Source of the DNA: Muribaculaceae bacterium
GTDB taxonomy: Bacteria > Bacteroidota > Bacteroidia > Bacteroidales > G3-4614
NCBI GenBank assembly: GCA_017546805.1
Contig: JAFYRT010000061.1
Location: 1-61,739, forward strand
Reading direction: 5' to 3'
Length of the DNA stretch: 61,739 bases
Positions within the stretch are counted from its first letter, which is position 1. Every line of letters starts with the position of its first letter. Positions 44,365 to 53,903 of this stretch are shown piece by piece. Both the position numbers and the translations under genes were made by a program. A model generated the notes under the pieces. It was not told where the DNA came from. It was given only the letters and a program-made list of their open reading frames with translations, and did no database searches.

Positions 44365-46251
44365 ATGAGCAAAACAAAAGAAAACATATTAGAGACAATA
44401 TACTCTCCTGAGGATTTAAAAAAGGTAAATATCAATGATTTACCTCAACTATGCAAGGAGATAAGAGAGTATATGCTGAATATTTTATCTGAGCATCCCG
44501 GACACTTGGCATCAAGTTTGGGGGCAGTTGAATTAACTGTAGCTATCCACTACATTTTCAACACCCCATACGACAGAGTTGTTTGGGACGTTGGGCATCA
44601 AGCATACGTTCACAAAATACTCACAGAACGTAGAGAAAAATTCAACACAATACGTCAATTAAATGGACTAAGCGGATTCCCAACTCCCTCTGAAAGTGAA
44701 TATGACACCTTTACAGCAGGACATGCGTCAAACTCAATTTCAGCAGCATTAGGTATGTCTGTTGCTGCAAATCTAAACAATGAAGAACGTAAAGTTATTG
44801 CCGTCATTGGAGATGCTGCTATTTCAGGAGGTTTGGCTTTTGAGGGATTAAACAATGCGGCTTCAAGCCCGAATGATCTTTTGATTATTTTGAACGACAA
44901 CGATATGGCAATAGACAATAACGTTGGCGCTTTAAATAAATATCTTGTAAAGATTACAACTTCACCAAGATATAATCGTTTCAGATACAACGCCTACTCT
45001 TTCTTACGTAGGCACAAAATAATTCAGGATAATCACAAGGGGATATTTACTCGATTTACAAATAGTATAAAATCCCTTATAAGCCGACAACAAAACATAT
45101 TTGAGGGTCTAAACATCAGATACTTTGGACCCATTGACGGACACGACACAAAAAGTATAATTAAAATACTTTCTGATATTAAAGAGATTAAAGGTCCTAA
45201 ACTTTTACACCTTAAAACAGTAAAAGGCAAAGGATACCTCCCTGCAGAAAAGGATGTTACCGTATGGCATGCACCAGGCAAATTCAATGTAGATACAGGA
45301 GAGCGAGTTACAAGTAAAAGTTCTACCACAAGATATCAGGATGTATTTGGAGAGACTTTAGTAGAATTGGCTGAAAAAAACGATAAGATTGTTGGCATTA
45401 CTCCTGCTATGCCTTCGGGATGTTCCATGACTTTTATGAGAGATAAATTCCCTAATCGTTTCTTTGATGTAGGTATTGCCGAAGAACATGCAGTAACATT
45501 CTCGGGAGGTCTTGCAAAAGAGGGATTGAAACCATTTTGCAACATATATTCATCTTTCTTACAAAGGGCATATGACGAAATAATACATGATGTAGCCATA
45601 CAAAATCTTCCAGTTGTTTTTTGCATTGACAGAGCTGGCATTGTTGGAGAAGATGGCGTTACTCACCATGGCAGTTTAGATATTGCATACTTAAGGAGTA
45701 TTCCCAATATGATAATATCTGCACCTATGAATGAGCATTATTTAAGGCACTTGATGTACACTGCAGCCAACACTCAATCAGCTCCATTTTCAATAAGGTA
45801 TCCAAGAGGTTGTGGCAATATGTTGGATTGGAGATGCAAACCTGAAATTTTAGAAATTGGTAAAGGCCGTCAAATATGCGAAGGTAAGGATATTGCAATT
45901 TTGAGTATTGGTAGCATTGGAAACTTTGCAATAGAGGCTATAAACAAAGCTAAAGAAGATGGCATTGACGTTGCGTTGTATGATATGATTTTCGTAAAAC
46001 CGATTGATACGGACATTTTAACTTCTGTTGCAAAAAAATATAACAAGATCATCACTATTGAAGACGGAACTGTTAATGGTGGATTCGGTAGTGCAGTAGC
46101 AGAAATTTTCTCTCAAAAAGGCTATAATTGCAAAATAAAAATGATAGGTATTCCCGACAAGTTTATCACACATGGTAAACCTTCGGAGCTATATAAGATG
46201 TGCAAAATGGACAGCAATGGAATATATGAAGCTATTGTTGGCAATTGGTAA
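44365..46251 (+). CDS. dxs: 1-deoxy-D-xylulose-5-phosphate synthase
   Basis: First step of the MEP isoprenoid pathway: joins pyruvate and glyceraldehyde-3-phosphate. The 628-aa TPP enzyme has the N-terminal motif HPGHLASSLGAVEL, the TPP/Mg motif (GDAAISGGLAFEGLNN then DNDM), and the transketolase C-terminal pyrimidine-binding region (FDVGIAEEHAVTF) with its catalytic Glu. Followed 24 bases later by trkA; possibly one transcript dxs-trkA-trkH. Cytoplasmic. Confidence 0.96.
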   Translation: MSKTKENILETIYSPEDLKKVNINDLPQLCKEIREYMLNILSEHPGHLASSLGAVELTVAIHYIFNTPYDRVVWDVGHQAYVHKILTERREKFNTIRQLNGLSGFPTPSESEYDTFTAGHASNSISAALGMSVAANLNNEERKVIAVIGDAAISGGLAFEGLNNAASSPNDLLIILNDNDMAIDNNVGALNKYLVKITTSPRYNRFRYNAYSFLRRHKIIQDNHKGIFTRFTNSIKSLISRQQNIFEGLNIRYFGPIDGHDTKSIIKILSDIKEIKGPKLLHLKTVKGKGYLPAEKDVTVWHAPGKFNVDTGERVTSKSSTTRYQDVFGETLVELAEKNDKIVGITPAMPSGCSMTFMRDKFPNRFFDVGIAEEHAVTFSGGLAKEGLKPFCNIYSSFLQRAYDEIIHDVAIQNLPVVFCIDRAGIVGEDGVTHHGSLDIAYLRSIPNMIISAPMNEHYLRHLMYTAANTQSAPFSIRYPRGCGNMLDWRCKPEILEIGKGRQICEGKDIAILSIGSIGNFAIEAINKAKEDGIDVALYDMIFVKPIDTDILTSVAKKYNKIITIEDGTVNGGFGSAVAEIFSQKGYNCKIKMIGIPDKFITHGKPSELYKMCKMDSNGIYEAIVGNW

Positions 46252-46275
46252 ACTTTAATAACCTATTTTAAAGAT

Positions 46276-47613
46276 ATGAAAATTGTTATTGCCGGAGCCG
46301 GAGAAGTGGGTACTCACTTAGCCAAAATGCTTTCGAAAGAGAAACAAGACATCATACTTCTTGACACTAAAGTTGAGAAGCTTCAGTGGATTGATGCCAA
46401 CTATAATTTAATGACAGTAGTTGGAGATCCATCCTCTTTTAGTGCTTTAAAAAGAGCAGAAGCAGGAAAAGCAGACCTATTTATTGCCGTCACTCCCACT
46501 GATGACAAAAATATTACTGCATGTATGCTCGCATCAAAATTGGGAGCACAAAAAACCGTTGCCCGAATAGACAATTATGAATATATGCTTCCTGAGAATA
46601 GAGCATTCTTTAAGGATATGGGAGTTGATGAACTTATTTATCCTGAAATGCTTGCGGCAGAAGAGATTCTTAATGCACTTAAAATAACATGGGCAAGAAA
46701 ATGGTTTAGCTTATGTAACGGTAAATTGATTTTGGTTAGCACTAAAATCAGAGAAAACTCTTCGATTGCAAACAGCAAACTTTGGGATTTAACAAAAGAG
46801 CATAACTTCTATCACGTATCGGCAATAAAACGCAAAGACGATATAATAATTCCAAGAGGTAGCGACGAAATATTAATCAACGATATTGTATATTTTACCA
46901 CAACTCCTGAGCATCTTAACGACATTAGAGATATTACCGGCAAACGCGACATTACGGTTGATAGCATAATTATCTTAGGAGGTAGCAGAATTGCCATACA
47001 ACTTGCTCGTATACTACCCGACTCCATATCAATGAAAATAATTGAGCAGGATTATGAAAAGAGTTTGAAACTCGCAGAAAGGTTACCCGATGCCTATATT
47101 GTTCATGGAGATGCACGAGAGACAGATTTATTAATTGAGGAGGGCATTAAAAACATTGATGCATTCATTGCCTTAAGCGATAATTCCGAAACAAATATTC
47201 TATCGTGCCTTACTGCAAAAAAATTAGGAGTAAAAACAAAAACCATAGCAGAAGTTGAAAATTTACAATTTATTTCAACTGCCGAAAGTTTGGATATTGG
47301 TTCAATTATAAACAAAAAAATTATTGCAGCAAGTAAGATATATCAGCTTCTTATTGACACAGACATCAGCGATGCAAGATGCTTGGCAACAACAGATGCT
47401 GAAGTTGTTGAGGTTATCGCAAAAGAAGATGCAAAAATAACCAAAGGTAAAATCAAGGAGCTTGATATTCCTAAAGGCTTAACTTTAGGTGGATTGGTAA
47501 GAGATGGTGTTGGACAAATAATTAACGGAGACACTCAAATTAAAGCAAACGACCGAGTTCTGATAGTATGCGTTAATGACATATTACACAAAGTTGAAAA
47601 ATTATTCGGCTAA
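46276..47613 (+). CDS. trkA: Trk potassium uptake regulator TrkA
   Basis: Cytoplasmic NAD(H)/ATP-binding gating subunit of the Trk K+ channel. The 445-aa protein has two RCK modules in tandem. Each starts with a Rossmann motif (IAGAGEVGTHLAKML at the N-terminus and IILGGSRIAIQLARIL near residue 233) and is followed by a TrkA_C domain. trkH follows after 3 bases, matching the subunit partnership. Confidence 0.95.
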   Translation: MKIVIAGAGEVGTHLAKMLSKEKQDIILLDTKVEKLQWIDANYNLMTVVGDPSSFSALKRAEAGKADLFIAVTPTDDKNITACMLASKLGAQKTVARIDNYEYMLPENRAFFKDMGVDELIYPEMLAAEEILNALKITWARKWFSLCNGKLILVSTKIRENSSIANSKLWDLTKEHNFYHVSAIKRKDDIIIPRGSDEILINDIVYFTTTPEHLNDIRDITGKRDITVDSIIILGGSRIAIQLARILPDSISMKIIEQDYEKSLKLAERLPDAYIVHGDARETDLLIEEGIKNIDAFIALSDNSETNILSCLTAKKLGVKTKTIAEVENLQFISTAESLDIGSIINKKIIAASKIYQLLIDTDISDARCLATTDAEVVEVIAKEDAKITKGKIKELDIPKGLTLGGLVRDGVGQIINGDTQIKANDRVLIVCVNDILHKVEKLFG

Positions 47614-47616
47614 TTT

Positions 47617-49080
47617 ATGTTAAGTATAAATTTTAAGGCAATAGCAAAGATTATTGGTGTATTGTTATGCATCGAGGCTATCTTTATGCTATTTCCTCTC
47701 TTTACTTCGATATATTATCGTGAGACAGACATATTCCCCTTCTTATTCAGTTGCTTAATTACGGCAGCAATTGGAGTTTCTCTATTTTTATCAACATATA
47801 AAAGCAATGATAGAAGTGGCAAAAGAGAAGGCTTTATGGCTGTTACATTAAGCTGGATATCTATATCATTAATGGGAGCTTTGCCTTTTATCTTTAATGG
47901 CGATGTGGATAATTTCACCGATGCTTTTTTTGAGTCAATGTCGGGATTTTCAACCACAGGTATGAGTATACTAAAAGACATAGATGGCTCATGTCACGGT
48001 ATTCTATTATGGCGAAGTTTGAGCCAATGGTTAGGTGGTATGGGAATAATATTGTTCTCTTTGGCCATTCTTCCTACTCTGAATTCAGGTTCAGGACTTA
48101 ATTTATTCAGTGCAGAGATGACCGGTGTTACCCACGAAAAATTAGGTCCTCGCATAAGCGAAACGGCTAAAAAATTGTGGGGATTGTATCTATTCTTCAC
48201 CATACTTCTTTTTATTTTGCTTGTTGTCGGGCCAATGGATACATTTGATGCCATATGTACTGCAATGACAACATATTCTGCCGGTGGTTTTTCGACGAAA
48301 CAGGCAAGTATTGCATATTGGAACTCGGCATATATCGACTACATTATCACATTTTTTATGTTACTGTCGGGTATAAACTTTGCGCTGATATATCGCTCTG
48401 TTTTCCGCAACCCTAAATATCTGTTTCAAAACGAAGAGCTGAAATATTATATATACTCTGCAATTATAGGGACAATCATAATTGCGTTATATCTTACGTT
48501 CTCATACAGCGAAACAGTCAATTATGAATGGAGCTTTAGAACTGCACTCTTTACGGTTGTATCAGGATTAACAACAACAGGATATTCCATTGTCGATTTT
48601 TGCGATTGGGGTGCTTTCTTCTTCTTTTTCATATGTCTTTGTATGTTGTGCGGTGCATGTGCAGGCTCAACTTCTGGTGGTGCAAAAATGATTAGAACCA
48701 TTATTCTGATGAAGAACACTTCTGCTGAATTCTTCAGACAAATTCACCCCAATGCCATAAGACCCATAAGAGTCAATAACAGCACCGTCTCACATGAAAT
48801 AGTGTCAAAAGCATTAGCATTTTTTGTCTTTTATGTACTAATAATTCTTATCAGTTGCATTGCTCTTTCAATATTGGGATTAAACATTGAAGAGAGCATC
48901 GGCTTGGCTATTTCAAGTATAAGCAACTGCGGTTTTGGTGTTGGAGGAGAGAATCCCGATGCCATATTCACTACCCTTCCTCAGATAGGAAAATGGATTG
49001 TTTTATTCAATATGTTGGTGGGAAGATTGGAAATATTTACCGTCATAATTCTTTTCTCTCCATACTTCTGGAAAAAGTAA
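47617..49080 (+). CDS. trkH: Trk potassium uptake protein TrkH
   Basis: Membrane channel subunit for K+ uptake (487 aa) with four membrane-pore-membrane repeats. Selectivity-filter-like segments are visible, for example MSGFSTTGMS, TYSAGGFSTK, VSGLTTTGYS and SISNCGFGVG. Directly follows trkA. Like other TrkH it would pass K+ (and some Na+) under control of TrkA. No terminator is clear before the ftsK promoter region. Confidence 0.95.
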   Translation: MLSINFKAIAKIIGVLLCIEAIFMLFPLFTSIYYRETDIFPFLFSCLITAAIGVSLFLSTYKSNDRSGKREGFMAVTLSWISISLMGALPFIFNGDVDNFTDAFFESMSGFSTTGMSILKDIDGSCHGILLWRSLSQWLGGMGIILFSLAILPTLNSGSGLNLFSAEMTGVTHEKLGPRISETAKKLWGLYLFFTILLFILLVVGPMDTFDAICTAMTTYSAGGFSTKQASIAYWNSAYIDYIITFFMLLSGINFALIYRSVFRNPKYLFQNEELKYYIYSAIIGTIIIALYLTFSYSETVNYEWSFRTALFTVVSGLTTTGYSIVDFCDWGAFFFFFICLCMLCGACAGSTSGGAKMIRTIILMKNTSAEFFRQIHPNAIRPIRVNNSTVSHEIVSKALAFFVFYVLIILISCIALSILGLNIEESIGLAISSISNCGFGVGGENPDAIFTTLPQIGKWIVLFNMLVGRLEIFTVIILFSPYFWKK

Positions 49081-49123
49081 TAAAATTTCGTCTGATTTTT
49101 AGGGAGAATTTATCCTTTTTGTT

Positions 49124-49131
49124 TATTTTTG
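49124..49131 (+). promoter_or_regulatory. ftsK promoter, -7 box
   Basis: TATTTTTG fits TAnnTTTG and overlaps an upstream in-frame ATG at 49129, which argues that translation starts later, at 49213. Confidence 0.5.
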
Positions 49132-49212
49132 CATAATACGCAAACAAGGATTGTATTGGTAAAACAATACTCCTCATATAAACAAAAGATAACATTATTT
49201 CTGATTCAAATC

Positions 49213-51609
49213 ATGACAAGAAAAAAGAGTTCTAAAAACTATTCTACAATAAACAACATTAAAGACTTTTTCGCTAAAGATAGTGTAAAAGTATCTATTG
49301 GTATTGTCTTTATCTTATTTACCATTTATCTGATAATCAGCCTTGCATCATTTTTAATTTCGGGTTATGCAGACCAAAGCACATATGACGTAGCTATAAA
49401 CTCCACTGCTGTCGCAAACAAAGGTGGTTCTATGGGGTCAAGATTATCGAACATTTTAATCAATAAGTGGCTTGGAGTTGCTGTTTTTATATTTTGTCCT
49501 CTTCTTCTTGCTATTGGGCTGAAATTTATCGGTGTATTTCAAAGAGCTTTAACCAAATTATTTGTTTATTCTTGCTGTATTGCAATTGTTCTATCTGTTT
49601 CATTGAGTTTCTTCTTTGTTAATTTTAGCGATGGTAACTCCATATATTGGGGAGGAATGAGCGGATATTATATTTCGAAGTTTCTTGAGTCGCATATCGG
49701 TTGGAGTGGAACTCTATTAGTAATTATCGCATCTGTAATTATTCTATCAATATTTGCATTTAATTCAACAATTGAAGTTATCAGGAAATTGTTCTCTTTT
49801 GAATACTTAAAGAAAAAAATCAATATTGAGGAGTGCGATACACCATCCCCTATTGTTAAAGAGAATAATTTTAATGAGATAAACTTCTCTACCTCTGAGC
49901 AAGAAGATAATTTCGTTTTAAGCACTGACATTCCATATGAAAATGACAAATACGACGAAAACACAGAAGAGGAGGTATTTGACAATAACGATGATAATAT
50001 TGAAAATGATAAGGATGATGAGAATAATGACAATGTTGAGTTTACTGTAAACATTGGCAAAGAGGAGGCTATTACTAAAAAAAGCATAACTGATTTAGGT
50101 GAATATGACCCTAAATTAGATCTTGCACACTATAAAATGCCAACCTTCGACTTATTAAACAAACAAAACGAAGGAGAATTATCAATTGACAATGAAGAAC
50201 AAAATGCGAATAAACAACGCATTATTGAAACATTAGAAAATCATAACATAAAAATATCATCTATCAGCGCTACGGTTGGACCAACTGTTACTCTATACGA
50301 AATAGTCCCTGAAGCTGGAATTAGAATATCAAAAATTAGAAACCTTGAAGATGATATAGCACTAAGCCTTTCAGCTTTAGGCATAAGAATTATTGCTCCA
50401 ATACCCGGTAAAGGAACAATTGGTATTGAGATTCCGAATAAGGATGCAAAAATAGTGTCAATGCACTCGGTTATTGCTTCTCGCAAATTTCAAGAGAGCA
50501 AATACGAGCTTCCTGTTGCCCTTGGAAAAACTATTTCAAACGAGGTGTTTATGATAGACCTTGCCAAAATGCCACACGTATTGGTTGCAGGAGCAACAGG
50601 TCAAGGTAAATCGGTAGGTCTTAATGCTATCATTACATCTCTGTTATACAAGAAACATCCATCACAACTTAAGCTTGTTCTTATCGACCCCAAACGTGTT
50701 GAGTTCAATATTTATTCGGATATAGAAAAACATTTCCTTGCTAAAAATCCCGAATCTGAAGCAGCAATAATAACTGATGTACCTAAAGTTGTTGGTACTC
50801 TTAAATCTCTTACAAAAGAGATGGATAATAGATATACTCTTTTACAAAAGGCTCATGTAAGGAATATAAAAGAGTATAATGCAAAATTTATTGCGCGACA
50901 ACTATCACCTCTTAACGGTCACTACTATATGCCTTATATAGTGGTTATTGTTGATGAGTTTGGAGATTTAATTATGCAGGCAGGAAAAGAGGTGGAATTA
51001 CCAATTGCTCGTATTGCCCAATTGGCTCGTGCTGTTGGTATCCATATGATTATAGCAACTCAACGTCCTTCAACCAATATTATTACAGGTGTAATTAAGG
51101 CGAACTTCCCTGCCCGTATTGCATTTAGAGTGTCATCTATGGTTGACTCTCGAACAATTCTTGATTGCCCCGGTGCTAACCAATTAATTGGTCGCGGAGA
51201 TATGTTATTCTCTCAAGGAAGCGAATTGATTCGTGTTCAATGTGCATTTGTCGACACTCCCGAAGTTGAAGATATATGTAACTACATTGGTGATCAACAA
51301 GGCTATCCCGAAGCATATGAACTACCCGAATATACCGAAGAGTGCTCTGATTCATCAGGTAATGGTGTCAGCCTTAAAGATAGGGATGAGTTGTTTGAGG
51401 AGGTTGCACGTTTGGTTGTTTCTGAACAACAAGGCTCAACCTCTCTAATACAAAGAAAATTCTCTTTAGGTTATAACAGAGCTGGTAGAATAATGGATCA
51501 ACTTGAGGCCGCAGGTATTGTTGGTCCAAGCAAAGGAAGCAAACCTCGCGATGTTTTAATGATGGACTTAATGGCTTTGGAGAACTTACTTGATAATATG
51601 AATGCATAA
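49213..51609 (+). CDS. ftsK: DNA translocase FtsK/SpoIIIE
   Basis: Septum-located motor that pumps the chromosome termini into daughter cells and helps dimer resolution. The chosen start gives 798 aa. Four or so membrane helices lie in the first 190 residues. A very acidic Asp/Glu/Asn-rich linker follows (about 210-310), then the alpha/beta motor with Walker A GATGQGKSV and Walker B VVIVDEFGDL, and a C-terminal winged-helix gamma domain (about 730-790, STSLIQRKFSLGYNRAGRIM). First gene of an apparent operon with lolA-like, trxB and crp. Start at 49129 is rejected because it lies in the promoter. Confidence 0.95.
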   Translation: MTRKKSSKNYSTINNIKDFFAKDSVKVSIGIVFILFTIYLIISLASFLISGYADQSTYDVAINSTAVANKGGSMGSRLSNILINKWLGVAVFIFCPLLLAIGLKFIGVFQRALTKLFVYSCCIAIVLSVSLSFFFVNFSDGNSIYWGGMSGYYISKFLESHIGWSGTLLVIIASVIILSIFAFNSTIEVIRKLFSFEYLKKKINIEECDTPSPIVKENNFNEINFSTSEQEDNFVLSTDIPYENDKYDENTEEEVFDNNDDNIENDKDDENNDNVEFTVNIGKEEAITKKSITDLGEYDPKLDLAHYKMPTFDLLNKQNEGELSIDNEEQNANKQRIIETLENHNIKISSISATVGPTVTLYEIVPEAGIRISKIRNLEDDIALSLSALGIRIIAPIPGKGTIGIEIPNKDAKIVSMHSVIASRKFQESKYELPVALGKTISNEVFMIDLAKMPHVLVAGATGQGKSVGLNAIITSLLYKKHPSQLKLVLIDPKRVEFNIYSDIEKHFLAKNPESEAAIITDVPKVVGTLKSLTKEMDNRYTLLQKAHVRNIKEYNAKFIARQLSPLNGHYYMPYIVVIVDEFGDLIMQAGKEVELPIARIAQLARAVGIHMIIATQRPSTNIITGVIKANFPARIAFRVSSMVDSRTILDCPGANQLIGRGDMLFSQGSELIRVQCAFVDTPEVEDICNYIGDQQGYPEAYELPEYTEECSDSSGNGVSLKDRDELFEEVARLVVSEQQGSTSLIQRKFSLGYNRAGRIMDQLEAAGIVGPSKGSKPRDVLMMDLMALENLLDNMNA

Positions 51610-51610
51610 T

Positions 51611-52243
51611 ATGAAAAAATACAGCTATTACATAATATATATTATTCTATTAATGATTGCTGCCCCACTCTATGCTCAAAATGGGAAGTGCAACATTTTA
51701 TTGGACAATGTTATTAAAGAGTATGACGCATCAAATGGCGTAAGTGCAAATTTCAGTATATGCACTGAAAGCAATGGATATGCTTCGGAGACTTCAGGGA
51801 AGATAGTACTGAATGGCAAAATGTTTTCATTTACTACAACCGAAATGGAGTGTGGTTATGACGGAGAAACACTTTGGACTTATATTAAAAATAATAACGA
51901 AATTAACCTATCCATTCCAGAAGAGGAGGAAATTATCAATATAAATCCATATTTGCTTATAAAAAACTATAGTAAAAGATTTAAATGTTCTTTTGCAGGA
52001 AAGAGTGGCGATATGGAGACTGTTGTTCTTTCTCCCAAAAGTTCGGCAGATAACATAGTAAGTGTTAAAGTTACTATAAATAGCAAATTACTTTGTCTTT
52101 CAAGAATTGAAGTTGCGAACAAGGACAACTCAAAAATTGTAATCAAAGTATCTGATTACAACAGCAGAATAAACGTTGACAAAGCTAAATTTTCATTCGA
52201 CAAGAAAAAATACCCAAATATTGAAATAATTGACTTAAGATAA
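51611..52243 (+). CDS. LolA-like periplasmic lipoprotein carrier
   Basis: A 210-aa exported protein: signal peptide ending near LYAQ (residue 23), then a single beta-rich domain with the LolA pattern (VSANFSICTESNGY; GKIVLNGKMFSF; GETLWTYIKNNNEINL). LolA relatives carry lipoproteins across the periplasm. I recall an ftsK-lolA gene order from other Bacteroidales. Start at 51611 gives a typical signal peptide; the ATG at 51602 overlaps ftsK and adds only three residues. Confidence 0.8.
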   Translation: MKKYSYYIIYIILLMIAAPLYAQNGKCNILLDNVIKEYDASNGVSANFSICTESNGYASETSGKIVLNGKMFSFTTTEMECGYDGETLWTYIKNNNEINLSIPEEEEIININPYLLIKNYSKRFKCSFAGKSGDMETVVLSPKSSADNIVSVKVTINSKLLCLSRIEVANKDNSKIVIKVSDYNSRINVDKAKFSFDKKKYPNIEIIDLR

Positions 52244-52249
52244 TATATT

Positions 52250-53188
52250 ATGGAACACATTAAATGTTTAATCATAGGTTCAGGCCCAGCCGGATATACT
52301 GCAGCAATATATGCAGGTAGAGCCGATTTATCTCCCGTTGTAATTGAAGGCATTCAACCAGGAGGACAGCTTACGACAACTACAGATATTGAAAATTTCC
52401 CAGGATATCCACAAGGAATTTCGGGTAGCGACATGATGGAGGATTTGAGAAATCAAGCTCTACGATTTGGCACAGACATAAGACGAGGAATTGTTACCGC
52501 TGTTGACTTCTCAAAAGCTCCTTATAAATTAACCATTGATGGAGAGACCGATATTGAAGCTGATACTGTAATTATTGCAACCGGTGCATCGGCGAAGTAT
52601 CTTGGTTTAGAGGACGAGAATAAATATAAAGGCTTAGGCGTATCTGCTTGTGCTACTTGCGACGGATTCTTCTACAGAAGAAAAGTTGTTGCTGTTGTCG
52701 GAGGTGGTGATACTGCATGCGAAGAGGCAGCATACTTATCGAACCTTGCCAGCAAAGTGTATATGATTGTTCGCAAAGACTATTTAAGAGCATCTGTTAT
52801 TATGCAAGAGCGAGTAAAAAACAATCCTAAAATTGAAATCCTTTTCAATACTCAAACAGAAGGTCTGTTTGGAGAAGAGGCTTTAGAAGGCGCTCATTTG
52901 GTTAAACACAAAGGTTGTGAGAATGAGGAAAAGTTTGATATAGCTATCGACGGCTTCTTCCTTGCCATAGGACACAAGCCAAACACAGATGTATTTAAAC
53001 CATATATTGAGCTTAATAACGAAGGATACATTATTACTAAAGGTATTACTTCGGAAACAAATGTTGCCGGAGTTTTTGCAGCAGGTGATGTTGCAGATAC
53101 TCGTTACAGACAGGCAATTGTTGCTGCAGGAAGTGGTTGTAAGGCGGCTATGGATGCAGAGAAATACATAACAGAAAATAATCTATAG
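52250..53188 (+). CDS. trxB: Thioredoxin-disulfide reductase
   Basis: NADPH-dependent flavoenzyme that keeps thioredoxin reduced. The 312-aa protein has the FAD motif GSGPAGYTAAIYAG, the redox-active CATC (in SACATCDGFF), the NADPH motif GGGDTACEEA, and the C-terminal FAD motif GVFAAGDVADTRYRQ. Follows the lolA-like gene by 6 bases and precedes crp by 6. Cytoplasmic. Confidence 0.96.
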   Translation: MEHIKCLIIGSGPAGYTAAIYAGRADLSPVVIEGIQPGGQLTTTTDIENFPGYPQGISGSDMMEDLRNQALRFGTDIRRGIVTAVDFSKAPYKLTIDGETDIEADTVIIATGASAKYLGLEDENKYKGLGVSACATCDGFFYRRKVVAVVGGGDTACEEAAYLSNLASKVYMIVRKDYLRASVIMQERVKNNPKIEILFNTQTEGLFGEEALEGAHLVKHKGCENEEKFDIAIDGFFLAIGHKPNTDVFKPYIELNNEGYIITKGITSETNVAGVFAAGDVADTRYRQAIVAAGSGCKAAMDAEKYITENNL

Positions 53189-53194
53189 TAAAAT

Positions 53195-53896
53195 ATGGTA
53201 CGACAAACACTTGTTAAGAACGTAATTAAAGGAGAAATGGCAGACATTTGGAATCTCTTCACTCAAGAGGAGAAATCTGAAATGCTTGCCCATTTTGAAG
53301 TAAAATCGTTTAAGAGGGAGAGTACCATATATAAAGAGGGTGAAGAGTCTAAATTTTTGATGTGTCTTATTAGAGGCAAAGTTAAACTTACAAAAGAAGG
53401 AGTTGGAGGACGTTGTCAAATAATAAGACTTATAAGACCTTTGCAATACTTTGGATTTCACGCATATTTTGCAAATATTCCACATACTGCAAATGCCATA
53501 ACCATTGAGTCTTCTGTTGTTGCTTTTCTTCCTATGAATATTCTTGAAAGTTATATGTACAAAAACAGTAAACTTTCTCACTTTTTTGTAAAGCAAACCG
53601 CAGGAGAACTACTATACTCTGATAATATGATTGTATCTCTTACACAAAAACATATTAGAGGAAGGTTGGCTGAAGCATTGTTTAGATTGAGAGATTTTTA
53701 TGGTTTGTCAGATGACGGAACCATTGACGCAAAATTTTCACGAGAAGATCTTGCTAATCTCTCAAATATGACAACTTCGAACGCAATACGTACGCTATCA
53801 GCTTTTGCAAAAGAGAATCTTATTGATGTTAATGGGCGAAACATAAAGATTATAGACGAAGAGAAACTATCTAAAATAAGTAAATTCGGTTGGTAA
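53195..53896 (+). CDS. Crp/Fnr-family transcriptional regulator
   Basis: A 233-aa regulator: N-terminal cyclic-nucleotide-binding-like domain (about 20-140, with IYKEGEESKFLMCLIRGKVK) and a C-terminal winged HTH (about 165-225, FSREDLANLSNMTTSNAIRTL). The N-terminus has no Fnr-type cysteine cluster, so it is not an oxygen sensor of that kind; the ligand is unknown. Encoded between trxB and the LTA-synthase-like gene, 7 bases before the latter. Confidence 0.85.
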   Translation: MVRQTLVKNVIKGEMADIWNLFTQEEKSEMLAHFEVKSFKRESTIYKEGEESKFLMCLIRGKVKLTKEGVGGRCQIIRLIRPLQYFGFHAYFANIPHTANAITIESSVVAFLPMNILESYMYKNSKLSHFFVKQTAGELLYSDNMIVSLTQKHIRGRLAEALFRLRDFYGLSDDGTIDAKFSREDLANLSNMTTSNAIRTLSAFAKENLIDVNGRNIKIIDEEKLSKISKFGW

Positions 53897-53903
53897 ATTT
53901 AAA